NCBI GenBank assembly: GCA_964396265.1
Contig: CAYNEM010000013.1
Span: forward strand, 1-64,000
Direction of reading: 5' to 3'
Length of the DNA: 64,000 nucleotides
DNA from: EA-27 sp964396265
Lineage (GTDB): Archaea; Thermoplasmatota; Thermoplasmata; RBG-16-68-12; EA-27
Of the stretch, positions 17,248 through 26,754 are shown one piece after another. A program made the position numbers and the translations under genes. Under the pieces are notes generated by a model. That model was not told the origin of the DNA. It was given only the letters and a program-made list of their open reading frames with translations, and did not search any database. Every line of letters begins with the position of its first letter. The stretch's first letter is position 1.

Positions 17248-18090
17248 TTAAAGGTTTTCTGGGCGGCCCGCGCGCGGCTCGAGGTCCGCCTCGCGCACGG
17301 ACTCCAGGCCCCGGTCCTTGAAAAAGGCCTCCACGGTCCGGAGGAGCGGCTTCGGCAGGGCCTTCCGGTGGAGGTAGACGAACCTCGCCCCGGGGGTCCT
17401 TGCGATCGCGCGCTCGATGGCGTCCCAGTTCGGGGGGTCGAGCGCGTGCGAGGGGACGAGATGGCCGAAGGACACGCGTCGCCCGAGGGCCACCTCCGTC
17501 ACCCGAGGGACGTAGTGACCGCCGCCAACGCCGATCGCGACGGGGTCGCGGGACTCCTGGGCGTCGATCACCGCGCGGGCGAGGATCGCGGCCGCCCGGG
17601 GGTCCGACCATCGCTCCGCGCCGCTCCCCACTTCGACGTAGAACGTAGGGGTCTCCAGGTACGGGCCGTGATGGGTCGCCTCGTATGAGGACGCGAGTCC
17701 ATATCCTTGGGCCCCGTCGGCCACACGCAAAAGAACATCCGTCATGAGGCCGGAAGGAACGGGCACGACCTCGCCTGGACGACCTCCGAAGTCGGCGGCG
17801 TGCCAGTTCCCGATCGGATGGACCGTGAACGCGTCCCGCCCGCTCGCGGCCCGATGTTTGGACACGTACACGACCGCGTCGGCGGCCACGTTCAGAGCGT
17901 CCCGGATTCGCGCGTCGATGTCGTCTGCATAGAGGTGGTGCTCGCGGATCGTGACCAGGAGCCGGTCGTTCCGCCGCCAGACCGGACTCCCGTCGAACGT
18001 CCCCCCCTCGGTCCAACCACCGACCTCAAGGAGCCGATCGCGTATGTTCACGCTCGCCTCGTCCGCGAGAGAGGCGACGACCAGCAGCAC
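17248..18090 (-). CDS. dtdA: D-aminoacyl-tRNA deacylase (GEK1/DTD2 type)
   Basis: A 280-residue zinc-dependent deacylase that recycles D-aminoacyl-tRNAs. Family motifs are SYEATHHGPYLETPTFYVEVG, GVGGGHYVPR and FGHLVPSHAL. GTG 18090 is chosen since a TATA-like element (gttaagtatc, minus strand, 18112-18123) lies about 26 nt upstream, so the message is leaderless and the protein begins with the first strand MLLVVASLAD. It probably has a promoter separate from kptA, whose TATA-like element lies at this gene's 3' end. Confidence 0.93.
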   Translation of the reverse strand: MLLVVASLADEASVNIRDRLLEVGGWTEGGTFDGSPVWRRNDRLLVTIREHHLYADDIDARIRDALNVAADAVVYVSKHRAASGRDAFTVHPIGNWHAADFGGRPGEVVPVPSGLMTDVLLRVADGAQGYGLASSYEATHHGPYLETPTFYVEVGSGAERWSDPRAAAILARAVIDAQESRDPVAIGVGGGHYVPRVTEVALGRRVSFGHLVPSHALDPPNWDAIERAIARTPGARFVYLHRKALPKPLLRTVEAFFKDRGLESVREADLEPRAGRPENL

Positions 18091-18198
18091 GCCCGGGCGC
18101 GTGGCCCCGTCGATACTTAACGCTTCTGACAGCCGACAGCAACTGCAACGAAACCCGCGTGGAGTTCCGTTATCCTGAGCGATAACCGCACCATGCAC

Positions 18199-18266
18199 CT
18201 AATATATCGTTCGGGAAGAGCGGGCACGAAGGGCTCCGACCCCCGGTGCCTTCACTTGGAGATCTG
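18199..18266 (+). promoter_or_regulatory. Promoter and RBS of the giant surface protein
   Basis: A strong TATA ctaatatatc at 18199-18208 is followed by a GGAG (about 18259-18262) roughly 8 nt before ATG 18271, leaving a leader of about 40 nt. Confidence 0.55.
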
Positions 18267-18270
18267 CCGA

Positions 18271-21200
18271 ATGGCAACCCCTCGGCTGGGCTATCAGTGG
18301 CGAAGCTTCGCGACCGTCCTCGTCCTCGTGGCGGCATCCTTCACGGTATTCCTGTTCGCGGCCCCCCGCGCCGCGGCGGTCACGTACGTAAGCGGTGTCG
18401 TCGCGACCGATACGACATGGGGTAGTTCAGACAACGTGTACGTCATCACCCGGCATGTGACCGTCCTGCCCGGGGTCACGCTCACGATCCTGCCCGGCAC
18501 GACCGTGCGTTTCAACAATGGCCAGGCGCTCTTCGTCGAGGGACGCTTGGACGCGAACGGCTTCCCGGGCGGAGAGATCCTGTTCATCACGAACAACTCG
18601 ATGGCCGTGTTCCCGCCGCTCGGCATCCAGTTCAACGCGAGCTCGACCGGCTCCGTCACGTCCTCGATCATCGTGGGGATGGAGCGCGGAGTGACGGCGA
18701 TCGACAGCTCCCCGGACGTGACGAGCAATTTCATCGACCACGCCACTACGGGCGTCGCCCTCGGGGGCTCGTTCGCACGCGTCGAATGGAACTACATCAA
18801 CGACACGCAGTGGGGGGTCTACGCCCTCAACGGAGGCACCCCCTACATCGCGAACAATTACATCACGAACATCTCGGGCGCCCTGCCCTTCGGGATCTAC
18901 GTGACCGGAGGAGCCGGCGCTGACCTCCGCGGCAACACGGTCCGTGGGGTCCTCGGACGGAGCCCCGGAAGCTCGGGCATCCCCGGAGCGCCGGGAGGAC
19001 CCGGGACGCCCGCCGTCGGCATCCTCGTGGACAGCGGCGCGGGGGCGAACATCCGCCAGAACACGATCGACTCCCTCCTGGGCGGGCGCGGGGGGGACGG
19101 GATGGACAATCCCGGCGGAGTTGGCGGTCGCGGCGGCGAGGGCGGGGTGGCCGCTGGCATCATCGTCGGCAACACGAACTACGCGGACGTGACGAACAAC
19201 GTGATCGCGAGCGTCATGTCCGGTCGCGGCGGGAACGGCGGCGGCAGCCCGGTCACGACCACGGGCGGCAACGGGGGCAACTCCGGGACGGCCGTGGCAA
19301 TCGAGTTCGCTGGAATCCCGACCGGAGCCTTCGCCCTGTCGAACTGGATCGACGGCATCGGTGGGGGCGGCGGAGGCAACGGGGGAGACGGTGTCGCCTT
19401 CGATGGCGCAGGCGGCTTCGGAGGAGAAGCGTACGGCATCCTTTCGCTCCTCTCCATGGACGCCGACGTCGAAGGGAACACGATCCAGAACCTTCAAGGG
19501 GGCTTTGGCGGCAACAGCACCGCGCTCGGTGGCGGGAACAACGGGGGCGGCCCCGGCGGGGCTGCGACGGGCATCGGAGTCATCGGCGTTGCGGGCAATG
19601 CGACGCTTCATTCCAACTCGATCTCTGCGGTCGCGGGCGGCTCGGGCGGACGCGGCGGGGTCGGCGGCTACGGCGGAAACGCCACGGGCGCGTTCACCTT
19701 CGGAGACCTCAACTTCAACGCGACCGTCGTGAGCGGGAGCTGGGTCACGGGCATCAGCGGTGGCTCGGGCGGCCTTGGCGGCCGCACCGGCGGGAACGGA
19801 GGGACGGCCGCGGGGCTCGTATCGGTGTACGTGACACCGCTCCTGGGATTCAACGGCGTCTTCCTCGTCCAGGGCGGGGACGGAGGGGACGCGATCGACG
19901 GTTCGAACGGCGGGCGAGGCGGGGACGCCCTCGGCCATGCCTACTTCGTGGTGCAGAACGCCTGGTCGACAGGAGATTGGGTCAACACCGTCACGAGGGG
20001 CGCCGCTGGAATCGGTCCGCCGATCCAGGCCTCCTATGCGACCGGCTTCTACGTCGAGGGCAGCGCGACCTGGGGGAGCGTGCTCACGATGGAGAACGAC
20101 ACGATTTGGAACGTCGGAGACCGCGACATCTGGGTCAACAACTTCGCGGACGCGACCACGATCAATGTTCCGTTCCAGGCCTCGCAGCTGATGGTGGCTC
20201 CCTCGGGCAACCTGTACGTGATGAACTACCTCGCGACCGAGGTGTACTGGGCGGACGGCTTCACGCCGGTCCCGGGAGCGAACGTCGTCGTGACCGAGGA
20301 TGGCGCCACCGTCTGGAACGTCGTCTCGACCACGGGCTTCGATTCCTGGCTCCTCACCTTGGACCGCTCCTATCTCGGGTCCACGACGGCCACCGACGTC
20401 GAGAACGTCGTCTCCGTCTCCTACCTGTCCTACACGTTCACGAACAACCCGCGCATCGTCGACATGGCCTCGGGCAACACGCAGCCCTTCGCGATGAGCG
20501 ACGTGGACGCCCCCACCTCGGCGGCCAACGCGCTCCCCCTGTACACGGCCACCCTGACCTTCGACGTCGACTACACCGCCTCGGACGGTAGCGGCGTGGG
20601 GCTCGACACGATCGACCTCTGGTACAGTCGCGACGCGGGCCCGTGGACGTGGTATGGGACGCAGTTCGCGGGCAACTTCGGCTGGTTTTCCTTCACGGCA
20701 CCGGGCGATGGCACGTACGAGTTCGAGACAGTCGCCACGGACCTCGCCAGGAACACGGAGGCCCGTACCGGCACGAACGAATCGTGGACGATCGTGGACA
20801 CCACGCGGCCCGGCTCGGCGGTCGACGCCCTGGCGACCTACCAGAACACGCTTTCGTTCCCCGTCTCCTGGGCGCCGGACCCCGGCGTCACGGACATCGC
20901 CACCTACATGGTCCAGTACAACCGCGGCTTTGGCTGGACGAACTGGCTCGTAGGCACGACCACGACGAGCGGCATGTTCACCGCGGTCTCCCAGGGCGTC
21001 CACCAGTTCCGGTCGATCGCGACGGACGGGGCCGGGAATCCCGAGAACACGCCCGCTGCCAACGACACCTGGACGATCATCGACACGTTCGGCCCGAACT
21101 CCTTCGCCAGCCCGCTTCCGTTGTACGAGACGACCCTCACGTTCCCCGTGTCCTGGGCACCGGAGTCGACCGACGTCGCCACCTACCGCATCGATGTGCG

Positions 21201-23034
21201 GGACAACGGAGGCGCTTGGACGACGTGGATCGCGTCCACGACCCTTCTGACCGCGGACTACACCGGCCTGGACGCCCACACGTACGAGTTCCGCTCGGTC
21301 GCGACGGACTTCGCGGGGAACGTCGAGAGCCAGCCCGCTGGCAACGAATCGTGGACGATCGTGGACGTGACGCTGCCGATGTCCTTCGTCGCACCCCTGC
21401 CCGCATACGAGACGAACGGCCAGTTCACCGTGAACTGGGCGCCAGAGGCGGGCGTGACGGACATCGCCTCGTACCGCATCGACGTGAACGACGACGGCTC
21501 GGGATGGGTCACGTGGATCGCGGTGACGACGTCCGCCTCCTCGCAGTTCAACGGTCAGGACGGCCACGTGTACGACTTCCGATCCATCGCGCGCGATCGC
21601 GCGACCAACGCGGAGGCTGTCCCGCCGACCGCCGACGCGACCACGACCGTGGACACGACCGCCCCGATGACCACGGGGACCCCCTCGGGCACGATGGGGA
21701 ACAACAACTGGTACACGACCGCGGTCACCGTCACGTTGGCGCCCACGGACGCGACGAGCGGGGTGAGTTCGGTCTCCTACCGCGTGGACTCCGGAGCGTG
21801 GCTGACGTATGGAGCGCCCATCATCGTGACCCTCGAACGGGGCCACAAGGTCGAGTTCCAAGCGACGGACAACGCCGGGAACGTGGAGAACGTGAAGTCC
21901 ATCTCCTTCGACATCGATCTCCTGCCGCCAATCTCGAGCGCGACTCTCTTAGGATCCCAGGGCGACAACGGCTGGACGACGAGCCCCGTCGTGGTGACCC
22001 TGAGCGCGACGGACAGCGCGTCGGGTGTCGCGTCGGGCGAGTACCGTCTGGACGGAGGCGCATGGACGCCCTATGCGGGGCCATTCAGCGTGTCCACGGA
22101 CGGGTCCCACGCGGTCGACTTCCGGTCGACAGACAATGCCGGCTACGCGGAGGCGACGCAGAACGTCAACTTCCGCATCGACCAGGTGGCCCCGCTCGTG
22201 GTGAACACGTCCCCCCGCGGGGCGAACACGAACACCACGCCGCGCATCGTCATCGAGTTCAGCGAGACGATGAACCGGACCGGCGTCGAACTCGCGTTCT
22301 CGATCACGCCGGACAACAGCGGTGCGTTCGTCTGGAGCACGGACTCCAGGACCCTCACGTTCGTCCCCGACAACGCGCTCCTCGCGGGAACGGGCTACTT
22401 TGTCTCTGTGGCGCAGTCCGCGAAGGACATGGCGGGCAACACCCTGCCCCAGACCTCCACCTTCCAGTTCACAACCGCGGGGACGGCACCGCCAAGTAAT
22501 CTCGAGGTCGGCAGCCTGTGGTGGCTCCTCATCGTCGCGGCGGCCGTCCTCGCTTCGCTCTTCCTGCTGCGAGGACGCCTCCCAATGGGCGCCAAGGCCG
22601 CCTCCGCGATGCCGCCTCCGCCGCCGAAGGAGGAGCAGGCGACGATCGACGACGTCTTCCTGCTCTACCACGACGGCATCCTGATCAAGCACGAGACGCG
22701 GCGGCTGAAGCCCGACATCGACACGGACATCCTGAGCGGGATGCTCACGGCGGTCCAGTCGTTCGTCAAGGACTCGTTCCGGTCCGAGGAAGGGCACCTC
22801 GACGAGATGACGTTCGGCGAGATGCACATCCTCATCGGGCGCGGACAGTGGCTCATCCTGGCGGCGATGATCCAGGGCGAGGGCACCGACTCCATGGCCC
22901 GGCAGATGCAGAAGGGCATCGAGGACATGGAGGCCACCCACGGGCCGCTCATCGAGGGTTGGGACGGGAACATGACCCTCGCGAAGACCCTCACGCCGTT
23001 CATCAAGAAGCTGATCCGCGGCGACTACCTCTAG
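18271..23034 (+). CDS. Giant beta-helix/Ig-like surface protein with cytoplasmic domain
   Basis: A 1587-residue type I membrane protein. A signal peptide (residues about 10-37, ending AAPRAAA) precedes a right-handed parallel beta-helix (about 40-600). Within it are Gly-rich GGxGG runs and NTI/NNxI turns. At about 740-1300 come six or so Ig-like repeats marked by DxAGNxE(N/S), then a bacterial Ig-like domain (TPRIVIEFSETMNRTGV) near 1310-1400. One membrane helix follows near 1415-1435, then a Pro linker and a cytoplasmic domain of about 130 residues (IDDVFLLYHDGILIKHETR, then SGMLTAVQSFVKDSF, and FGEMHILIGRG). The tail resembles sensory or longin-like domains; that is inference. It may sense surface state or anchor to the cytoplasm. 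Confidence 0.8.
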   Translation: MATPRLGYQWRSFATVLVLVAASFTVFLFAAPRAAAVTYVSGVVATDTTWGSSDNVYVITRHVTVLPGVTLTILPGTTVRFNNGQALFVEGRLDANGFPGGEILFITNNSMAVFPPLGIQFNASSTGSVTSSIIVGMERGVTAIDSSPDVTSNFIDHATTGVALGGSFARVEWNYINDTQWGVYALNGGTPYIANNYITNISGALPFGIYVTGGAGADLRGNTVRGVLGRSPGSSGIPGAPGGPGTPAVGILVDSGAGANIRQNTIDSLLGGRGGDGMDNPGGVGGRGGEGGVAAGIIVGNTNYADVTNNVIASVMSGRGGNGGGSPVTTTGGNGGNSGTAVAIEFAGIPTGAFALSNWIDGIGGGGGGNGGDGVAFDGAGGFGGEAYGILSLLSMDADVEGNTIQNLQGGFGGNSTALGGGNNGGGPGGAATGIGVIGVAGNATLHSNSISAVAGGSGGRGGVGGYGGNATGAFTFGDLNFNATVVSGSWVTGISGGSGGLGGRTGGNGGTAAGLVSVYVTPLLGFNGVFLVQGGDGGDAIDGSNGGRGGDALGHAYFVVQNAWSTGDWVNTVTRGAAGIGPPIQASYATGFYVEGSATWGSVLTMENDTIWNVGDRDIWVNNFADATTINVPFQASQLMVAPSGNLYVMNYLATEVYWADGFTPVPGANVVVTEDGATVWNVVSTTGFDSWLLTLDRSYLGSTTATDVENVVSVSYLSYTFTNNPRIVDMASGNTQPFAMSDVDAPTSAANALPLYTATLTFDVDYTASDGSGVGLDTIDLWYSRDAGPWTWYGTQFAGNFGWFSFTAPGDGTYEFETVATDLARNTEARTGTNESWTIVDTTRPGSAVDALATYQNTLSFPVSWAPDPGVTDIATYMVQYNRGFGWTNWLVGTTTTSGMFTAVSQGVHQFRSIATDGAGNPENTPAANDTWTIIDTFGPNSFASPLPLYETTLTFPVSWAPESTDVATYRIDVRDNGGAWTTWIASTTLLTADYTGLDAHTYEFRSVATDFAGNVESQPAGNESWTIVDVTLPMSFVAPLPAYETNGQFTVNWAPEAGVTDIASYRIDVNDDGSGWVTWIAVTTSASSQFNGQDGHVYDFRSIARDRATNAEAVPPTADATTTVDTTAPMTTGTPSGTMGNNNWYTTAVTVTLAPTDATSGVSSVSYRVDSGAWLTYGAPIIVTLERGHKVEFQATDNAGNVENVKSISFDIDLLPPISSATLLGSQGDNGWTTSPVVVTLSATDSASGVASGEYRLDGGAWTPYAGPFSVSTDGSHAVDFRSTDNAGYAEATQNVNFRIDQVAPLVVNTSPRGANTNTTPRIVIEFSETMNRTGVELAFSITPDNSGAFVWSTDSRTLTFVPDNALLAGTGYFVSVAQSAKDMAGNTLPQTSTFQFTTAGTAPPSNLEVGSLWWLLIVAAAVLASLFLLRGRLPMGAKAASAMPPPPPKEEQATIDDVFLLYHDGILIKHETRRLKPDIDTDILSGMLTAVQSFVKDSFRSEEGHLDEMTFGEMHILIGRGQWLILAAMIQGEGTDSMARQMQKGIEDMEATHGPLIEGWDGNMTLAKTLTPFIKKLIRGDYL

Positions 23035-23080
23035 GAGACCGCCAAACGTTTAAGCGGGCTCCCAGCATGCGCGCGCCGGG

Positions 23081-23452
23081 ATGACCGAGGTCGTATTCGT
23101 CGCCTCGATCCAGGGGCATCAGGTCGAGCGCACCCGCGAATTCGCAGAGCGGTTGCGCAAGGCACGGCCCGACCTCCGCGTCGTGCTCACCGAGGGCGAC
23201 TCTGCGGCATCCGTCCTGCAGAAGCACAAACTGAAGTTCGGCCCAGCCGTCGTGATCGACGGACGGCTGGAGTACGTCGGCATCCCGCGGTGGCGGTTCT
23301 TGCAGGAGCGCCTCGCCCAGGTCGCCGGCGGCCTCCCCAACCCGCGGACCGCAGTCACGCCTGAGAAGGCCGTCCCCGTGAGGCCGGTCCCAAGGCCGAG
23401 CGCACCCGCAGCGAAGAACGCGGCCTCCCCCGCGACCGACCCCACCTTGTGA
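23081..23452 (+). CDS. Thioredoxin-fold-like hypothetical protein
   Basis: A 123-residue protein. Residues 1-85 alternate strand and helix (VVFVASIQGHQ, RVVLTEGDSAA, FGPAVVIDGRLEYVGIP), resembling a thioredoxin/glutaredoxin-like fold without a CxxC. The tail is Pro/Ala-rich. A TATA-like aaacgtttaag at 23044-23054 supports ATG 23081. No function can be assigned. Confidence 0.6.
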   Translation: MTEVVFVASIQGHQVERTREFAERLRKARPDLRVVLTEGDSAASVLQKHKLKFGPAVVIDGRLEYVGIPRWRFLQERLAQVAGGLPNPRTAVTPEKAVPVRPVPRPSAPAAKNAASPATDPTL

Positions 23453-23516
23453 AAGCCCTTTTATAGGCTTGAGGTCCATTCCTTCCGGGGGTCTCGGACT
23501 AGGCGGGTTGGCGGAC

Positions 23517-23942
23517 ATGGGGGTAGAGGAGGAGTTCCGGGAGATGCGGAAGATGATCAGCCGCATGCTTCAGGACGCATTCGACGGGAAGCGATCGGAG
23601 CCTCTCGTCCGCGGGTTCGCGGGCAAGCCAGCAGAGAACGCCGGACCCGCGAAGCCTCGCTCCCCGATCCCCACTCTTGAGGCGCCTTCTATGCCCGGGC
23701 CCGAGATTGCCATGGGTGAAGGAGAGGTGTCGATAACGTTCGACCTTGGGGATACCACGATCGCCGGCGTCCGAACGAACCTTCTCGGACGCCTCCTGTA
23801 CGTGGATGTCGAGGGTCCGCGCCCGATGCGACGGGTCGTCCACCTGCCCTCGGACGTGGATCCCGGGGTCCGCTGGACCGTCCATAACGGGGTGCTGGAC
23901 CTGATCCTGCCGCGCGCGGGCAGGGTGATCGCTCCCCCATAA
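23517..23942 (+). CDS. Hsp20-like (alpha-crystallin-fold) hypothetical protein
   Basis: 141 residues. An amphipathic N-terminal helix (EEEFREMRKMISRMLQDAF) precedes a Pro-rich linker and a beta-rich C-terminal half (GEVSITFDLGDTTIAGVRTNLLGRLLYVDVEG, then VHLPSDVDPGVRWTVHNGVLDLIL). The latter resembles the strands of an Hsp20/alpha-crystallin domain, including a terminal VLDL. A TATA cttttatagg at 23458-23467 lies upstream. It forms a likely unit with the coiled-coil gene that follows by 14 nt. Confidence 0.55.
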   Translation: MGVEEEFREMRKMISRMLQDAFDGKRSEPLVRGFAGKPAENAGPAKPRSPIPTLEAPSMPGPEIAMGEGEVSITFDLGDTTIAGVRTNLLGRLLYVDVEGPRPMRRVVHLPSDVDPGVRWTVHNGVLDLILPRAGRVIAPP

Positions 23943-23956
23943 CGGAGGGGGCAACC

Positions 23957-24172
23957 GTGAGCCAGCGAGAGAAAACCGACGCCAGGATCAAGCGAATGGT
24001 GGCGATCGAGACGGCCCACCGCCACGCGCTCCGCCGGGCGGAGGATGACCTCCGCAGGGACGTCGTGCACCGGTCCCGATACGAACGGAAGATCGAGAAG
24101 GAGAAGCGCAAGCTCGAGAAGCTGCTCCCCAGGCTCCGTCGTCTGCGGGAGCATCGGACATCGGCGAAGTGA
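23957..24172 (+). CDS. Small coiled-coil protein
   Basis: A 71-residue highly charged helical protein (RYERKIEKEKRKLEKLLPRLRRLREH) with GTG start 23957. A purine-rich ggagggggc lies just upstream as Shine-Dalgarno. It directly follows the Hsp20-like gene. No family is recognised. Confidence 0.5.
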   Translation: MSQREKTDARIKRMVAIETAHRHALRRAEDDLRRDVVHRSRYERKIEKEKRKLEKLLPRLRRLREHRTSAK

Positions 24173-24267
24173 TCGTCCGGCCCGACCCGCGCCCACGCTT
24201 CCGACACCCCACTGGACGATTAGAGTACAGACGACACCTTTTCAAGGGTTCCGCCCCTTCCGACCTC

Positions 24268-25686
24268 GTGGCCGAGTTCCGAGTGGAGAAGGACACGATG
24301 GGAGAGGTCCGCATCCCCGCGGACGCTCTGTGGGGACCGCAGACGCAGAGGGCGGTCGACAACTTTCCGATCAGCGGCTTCCGGTTCCCGCGCGTGTTCA
24401 TCGAGTCGATCGCCCTGGTGAAGCGAAGCGTGGTGGAAGCGAACGCGGAACTCGGCCTCCTCGATGTCAAGCTCGCCGCCGCGATCGTGGCCGCCGCGAA
24501 CGAGGTCGCGGAGGGGGCTCACGATGGGCACTTCCCGCTCGACATCTTCCAGACGGGCTCCGGCACCTCGACGAACATGAACGCGAACGAGGTGATCGCG
24601 AACCTCGCGAACCTTCGTCTCGGGGGCCGGCCCGGGACGCGCGGTCCCGTCCACGCGAACGACCACGTGAACATGGGCCAGTCGAGCAACGACGTGATTC
24701 CCACGGCTATCCACATCGCGATCCTGCTCTGCATGGACCGCGAGCTCCTGCCCGCGCTCGGGCGCCTGCACGGGGCCCTCGCGGAGAAGGCGCGCGCATG
24801 GGACGGGATCGTGAAGTCCGGACGGACGCACCTCATGGACGCGACGCCGATCCGCCTCGGCCAGGAGTTCTCGGGGTATGCGAGCCAGGTCGAGCACGCG
24901 GTCGCCCGCGTCCGTGCGACATACCGCCACCTCGGAGAGCTCGCCCTCGGTGGCACGGCCCTCGGCACGGGGATCAACGCGCACCCGGACATGCCAGGGA
25001 ACGCGATCCGACGGCTCGTCGCGGCGACGAAGCTCCCGCTCGTGGCAGCTCCGAACCTGTTCGAGGCGACCGCCGCCCAGGACGCCCTCGTGGAGGCCAG
25101 CGGCGCACTCCGCGCGGTCGGGACGAGTCTCTTCAAGATCGCCGACGATGTGCGGCTCATGGGGTCCGGCCCCCGGACGGGACTGGGGGAGCTCGCGCTG
25201 CCGGAGCTGCAGCCCGGGTCGTCGATCATGCCCGGGAAGGTGAACCCCGTGATCCCGGAGGCGGTCCTCCAGGTCGTCGCGCAGGTCTACGGGAACGACG
25301 CCGCTGTCGCCGCGGCAGGACTCGCGAGTCACCTCGACCTCGCGACGATGATGCCCGTGATGGCCCACAACCTCCTTCAGTCCGTCCATCTGCTCGCCCG
25401 CGCGGCGGACGTGTTCTGCGAGAAGTGCATCGTCGGTCTGCTGCCGAACGTCGAGAAGCTCGCGCGGAACGCGGAGCTGAGCACGGCGATCGTCACGCGG
25501 CTCAACCCCATCATCGGCTACGAGAAGGCCGCGGAACTTGCGAAGGAGTCGTTCCGGACGGGGAAGACGGTAAAGGAGCTCGTCGTCGATCGTGGCATCC
25601 TCACGCAGGAGGAGGCCGACCGCCTCCTCGACCCGAAGGCGCTCACGGAGCCGAACAAGGACGTCCTGGGTTCCGGCGGCGCTTGA
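24268..25686 (+). CDS. fumC: Class II fumarate hydratase
   Basis: A 472-residue fumarase/aspartase-superfamily enzyme of the citric acid cycle that interconverts fumarate and malate. Motifs are FRVEKDTMGEVRIPADALWG, TGSGTSTNMNANEVIANLA, HANDHVNMGQSSNDVIPTA, SGRTHLMDATP and the signature GSSIMPGKVNPVIPEA. GTG 24268 is preceded by a TATA-like caccttttc at about 24236-24245, so probably leaderless. FumC versus aspartase is decided by overall similarity and is not absolute. Confidence 0.92.
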   Translation: MAEFRVEKDTMGEVRIPADALWGPQTQRAVDNFPISGFRFPRVFIESIALVKRSVVEANAELGLLDVKLAAAIVAAANEVAEGAHDGHFPLDIFQTGSGTSTNMNANEVIANLANLRLGGRPGTRGPVHANDHVNMGQSSNDVIPTAIHIAILLCMDRELLPALGRLHGALAEKARAWDGIVKSGRTHLMDATPIRLGQEFSGYASQVEHAVARVRATYRHLGELALGGTALGTGINAHPDMPGNAIRRLVAATKLPLVAAPNLFEATAAQDALVEASGALRAVGTSLFKIADDVRLMGSGPRTGLGELALPELQPGSSIMPGKVNPVIPEAVLQVVAQVYGNDAAVAAAGLASHLDLATMMPVMAHNLLQSVHLLARAADVFCEKCIVGLLPNVEKLARNAELSTAIVTRLNPIIGYEKAAELAKESFRTGKTVKELVVDRGILTQEEADRLLDPKALTEPNKDVLGSGGA

Positions 25687-25726
25687 CCGTCGCGAACCTT
25701 TTTCGGCGCGTTGCGGTTCGTGGACC

Positions 25727-26293
25727 ATGGCCCGCGACGCAATCCCGCACGATCTCGCGCGCCTCGCAGCCACAATCGTCCGGTGCACGAAGTGCCCGCT
25801 CCACATGTCGCGCACACGCGCAGTTCCGGGTGCGGGTCCCTCGACAGCGCAGATCGTCCTCGTCGGGGAGGCGCCCGGCCGAGAGGAAGATCGCGAGGGA
25901 CGACCCTTTGTGGGGGCGGCGGGGCGGGTCCTGGACCGAGCGCTCCTGTCTGCGGGAATCCGTCGCGAGGATGTCTACATCACGAGCGCCGTGAAATGCC
26001 GCCCGCCGCGAAACCGGCGCCCCTCTCGGGATGAGGCGGAAACGTGCCGCGCGTACCTGACCGCGCAGATCGAGGCGATCCGGCCGCGCGTCGTTGTGGC
26101 GATGGGGCAGACCGCGGTTCGCGCGATGCTCGGCCCGGGGATCGCGCTTTCGACGGTACGGGGGCGGTGGCGGCGGATGCAGGATCTGCCAGTCCTCTCC
26201 ACGTACCACCCCGCCGCGATCCTATACAACCGGCAGCTGTTCGCGAAGCTCGCGCGCGATCTCGCGAGCGCCCGTCGGCGCGCGGAGGGATGA
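25727..26293 (+). CDS. Family 4 uracil-DNA glycosylase (Fe-S)
   Basis: A 188-residue family-4 UDG that removes uracil from DNA. The GEAPGREEDREGRPFVGAAG motif holds the uracil-binding and active-site region. The C-terminal motif is STYHPAAIL. Cysteines in RCTKCPLH, AVKCRPP and AETCRAYL supply the four [4Fe-4S] ligands. TATA gaacctttttc at 25694-25704 lies about 27 nt before ATG 25727. The stop overlaps the Nudix start (ATGA), so repair and nucleotide clean-up are co-transcribed. Confidence 0.93.
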   Translation: MARDAIPHDLARLAATIVRCTKCPLHMSRTRAVPGAGPSTAQIVLVGEAPGREEDREGRPFVGAAGRVLDRALLSAGIRREDVYITSAVKCRPPRNRRPSRDEAETCRAYLTAQIEAIRPRVVVAMGQTAVRAMLGPGIALSTVRGRWRRMQDLPVLSTYHPAAILYNRQLFAKLARDLASARRRAEG

Positions 26294-26754
26294 TGGCGCG
26301 AGCCGCACGCCCTCCCCCGCGGAAGGATCGTGACACGATCCCGGTCCTGTCGGCGGGCGGCGTGATCTTCGACGACCGCGGGCGCGTGTTCCTGCTCCGG
26401 CGGGCCGGGGAGGGGACGTGGTGCTTCCCGAAGGGACACGTGGAGGCGGGCGAGTCCCCCCAGGCGGCCGCGGCGCGGGAGGTCAAGGAGGAGTGCGGCC
26501 TCGACGTCGAGATCGGCCGTCGGATTGCGGAGATCGGATACACCTTCTATTCTCGTTTGGAGGACCTCAATCAGGACAAGCGCGTTGTGTACTTCCTCGC
26601 GACTCCGATCGGCGGCGTCGTGACGCTGGAGGACCGATTCGACGGTTGGCGGTGGGCCTGGCCTGTGCAGGCGCTCCGCACTCTCCCCTACGAGAACGAC
26701 AAGACCGTCCTCCGGACAGCGATGAAGGCCCGCAAAGCTACCGGAAAAAGCTGA
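26290..26754 (+). CDS. Nudix hydrolase (Ap4A/(d)NTP pyrophosphatase-like)
   Basis: A 154-residue Nudix enzyme. The Nudix box GHVEAGESPQAAAAREVKEECGLD (residues about 52-75) has all catalytic glutamates, and WCFPKGH before it resembles diadenosine-tetraphosphate hydrolases and MutT-like enzymes. Two start ATGs (26290, 26293) are adjacent. It is coupled to the UDG gene, suggesting a genome-maintenance unit. Its 3' end overlaps the convergent polX by 17 nt. Confidence 0.88.
   Translation: MMARAARPPPRKDRDTIPVLSAGGVIFDDRGRVFLLRRAGEGTWCFPKGHVEAGESPQAAAAREVKEECGLDVEIGRRIAEIGYTFYSRLEDLNQDKRVVYFLATPIGGVVTLEDRFDGWRWAWPVQALRTLPYENDKTVLRTAMKARKATGKS

Noticed and set aside
18427..21861. A 1144-codon open frame on the minus strand opposite the surface protein gene
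   Set aside because: It mirrors the real gene in high-GC DNA, is dominated by Arg/Asp/Gly/Val composition and shows no domain.
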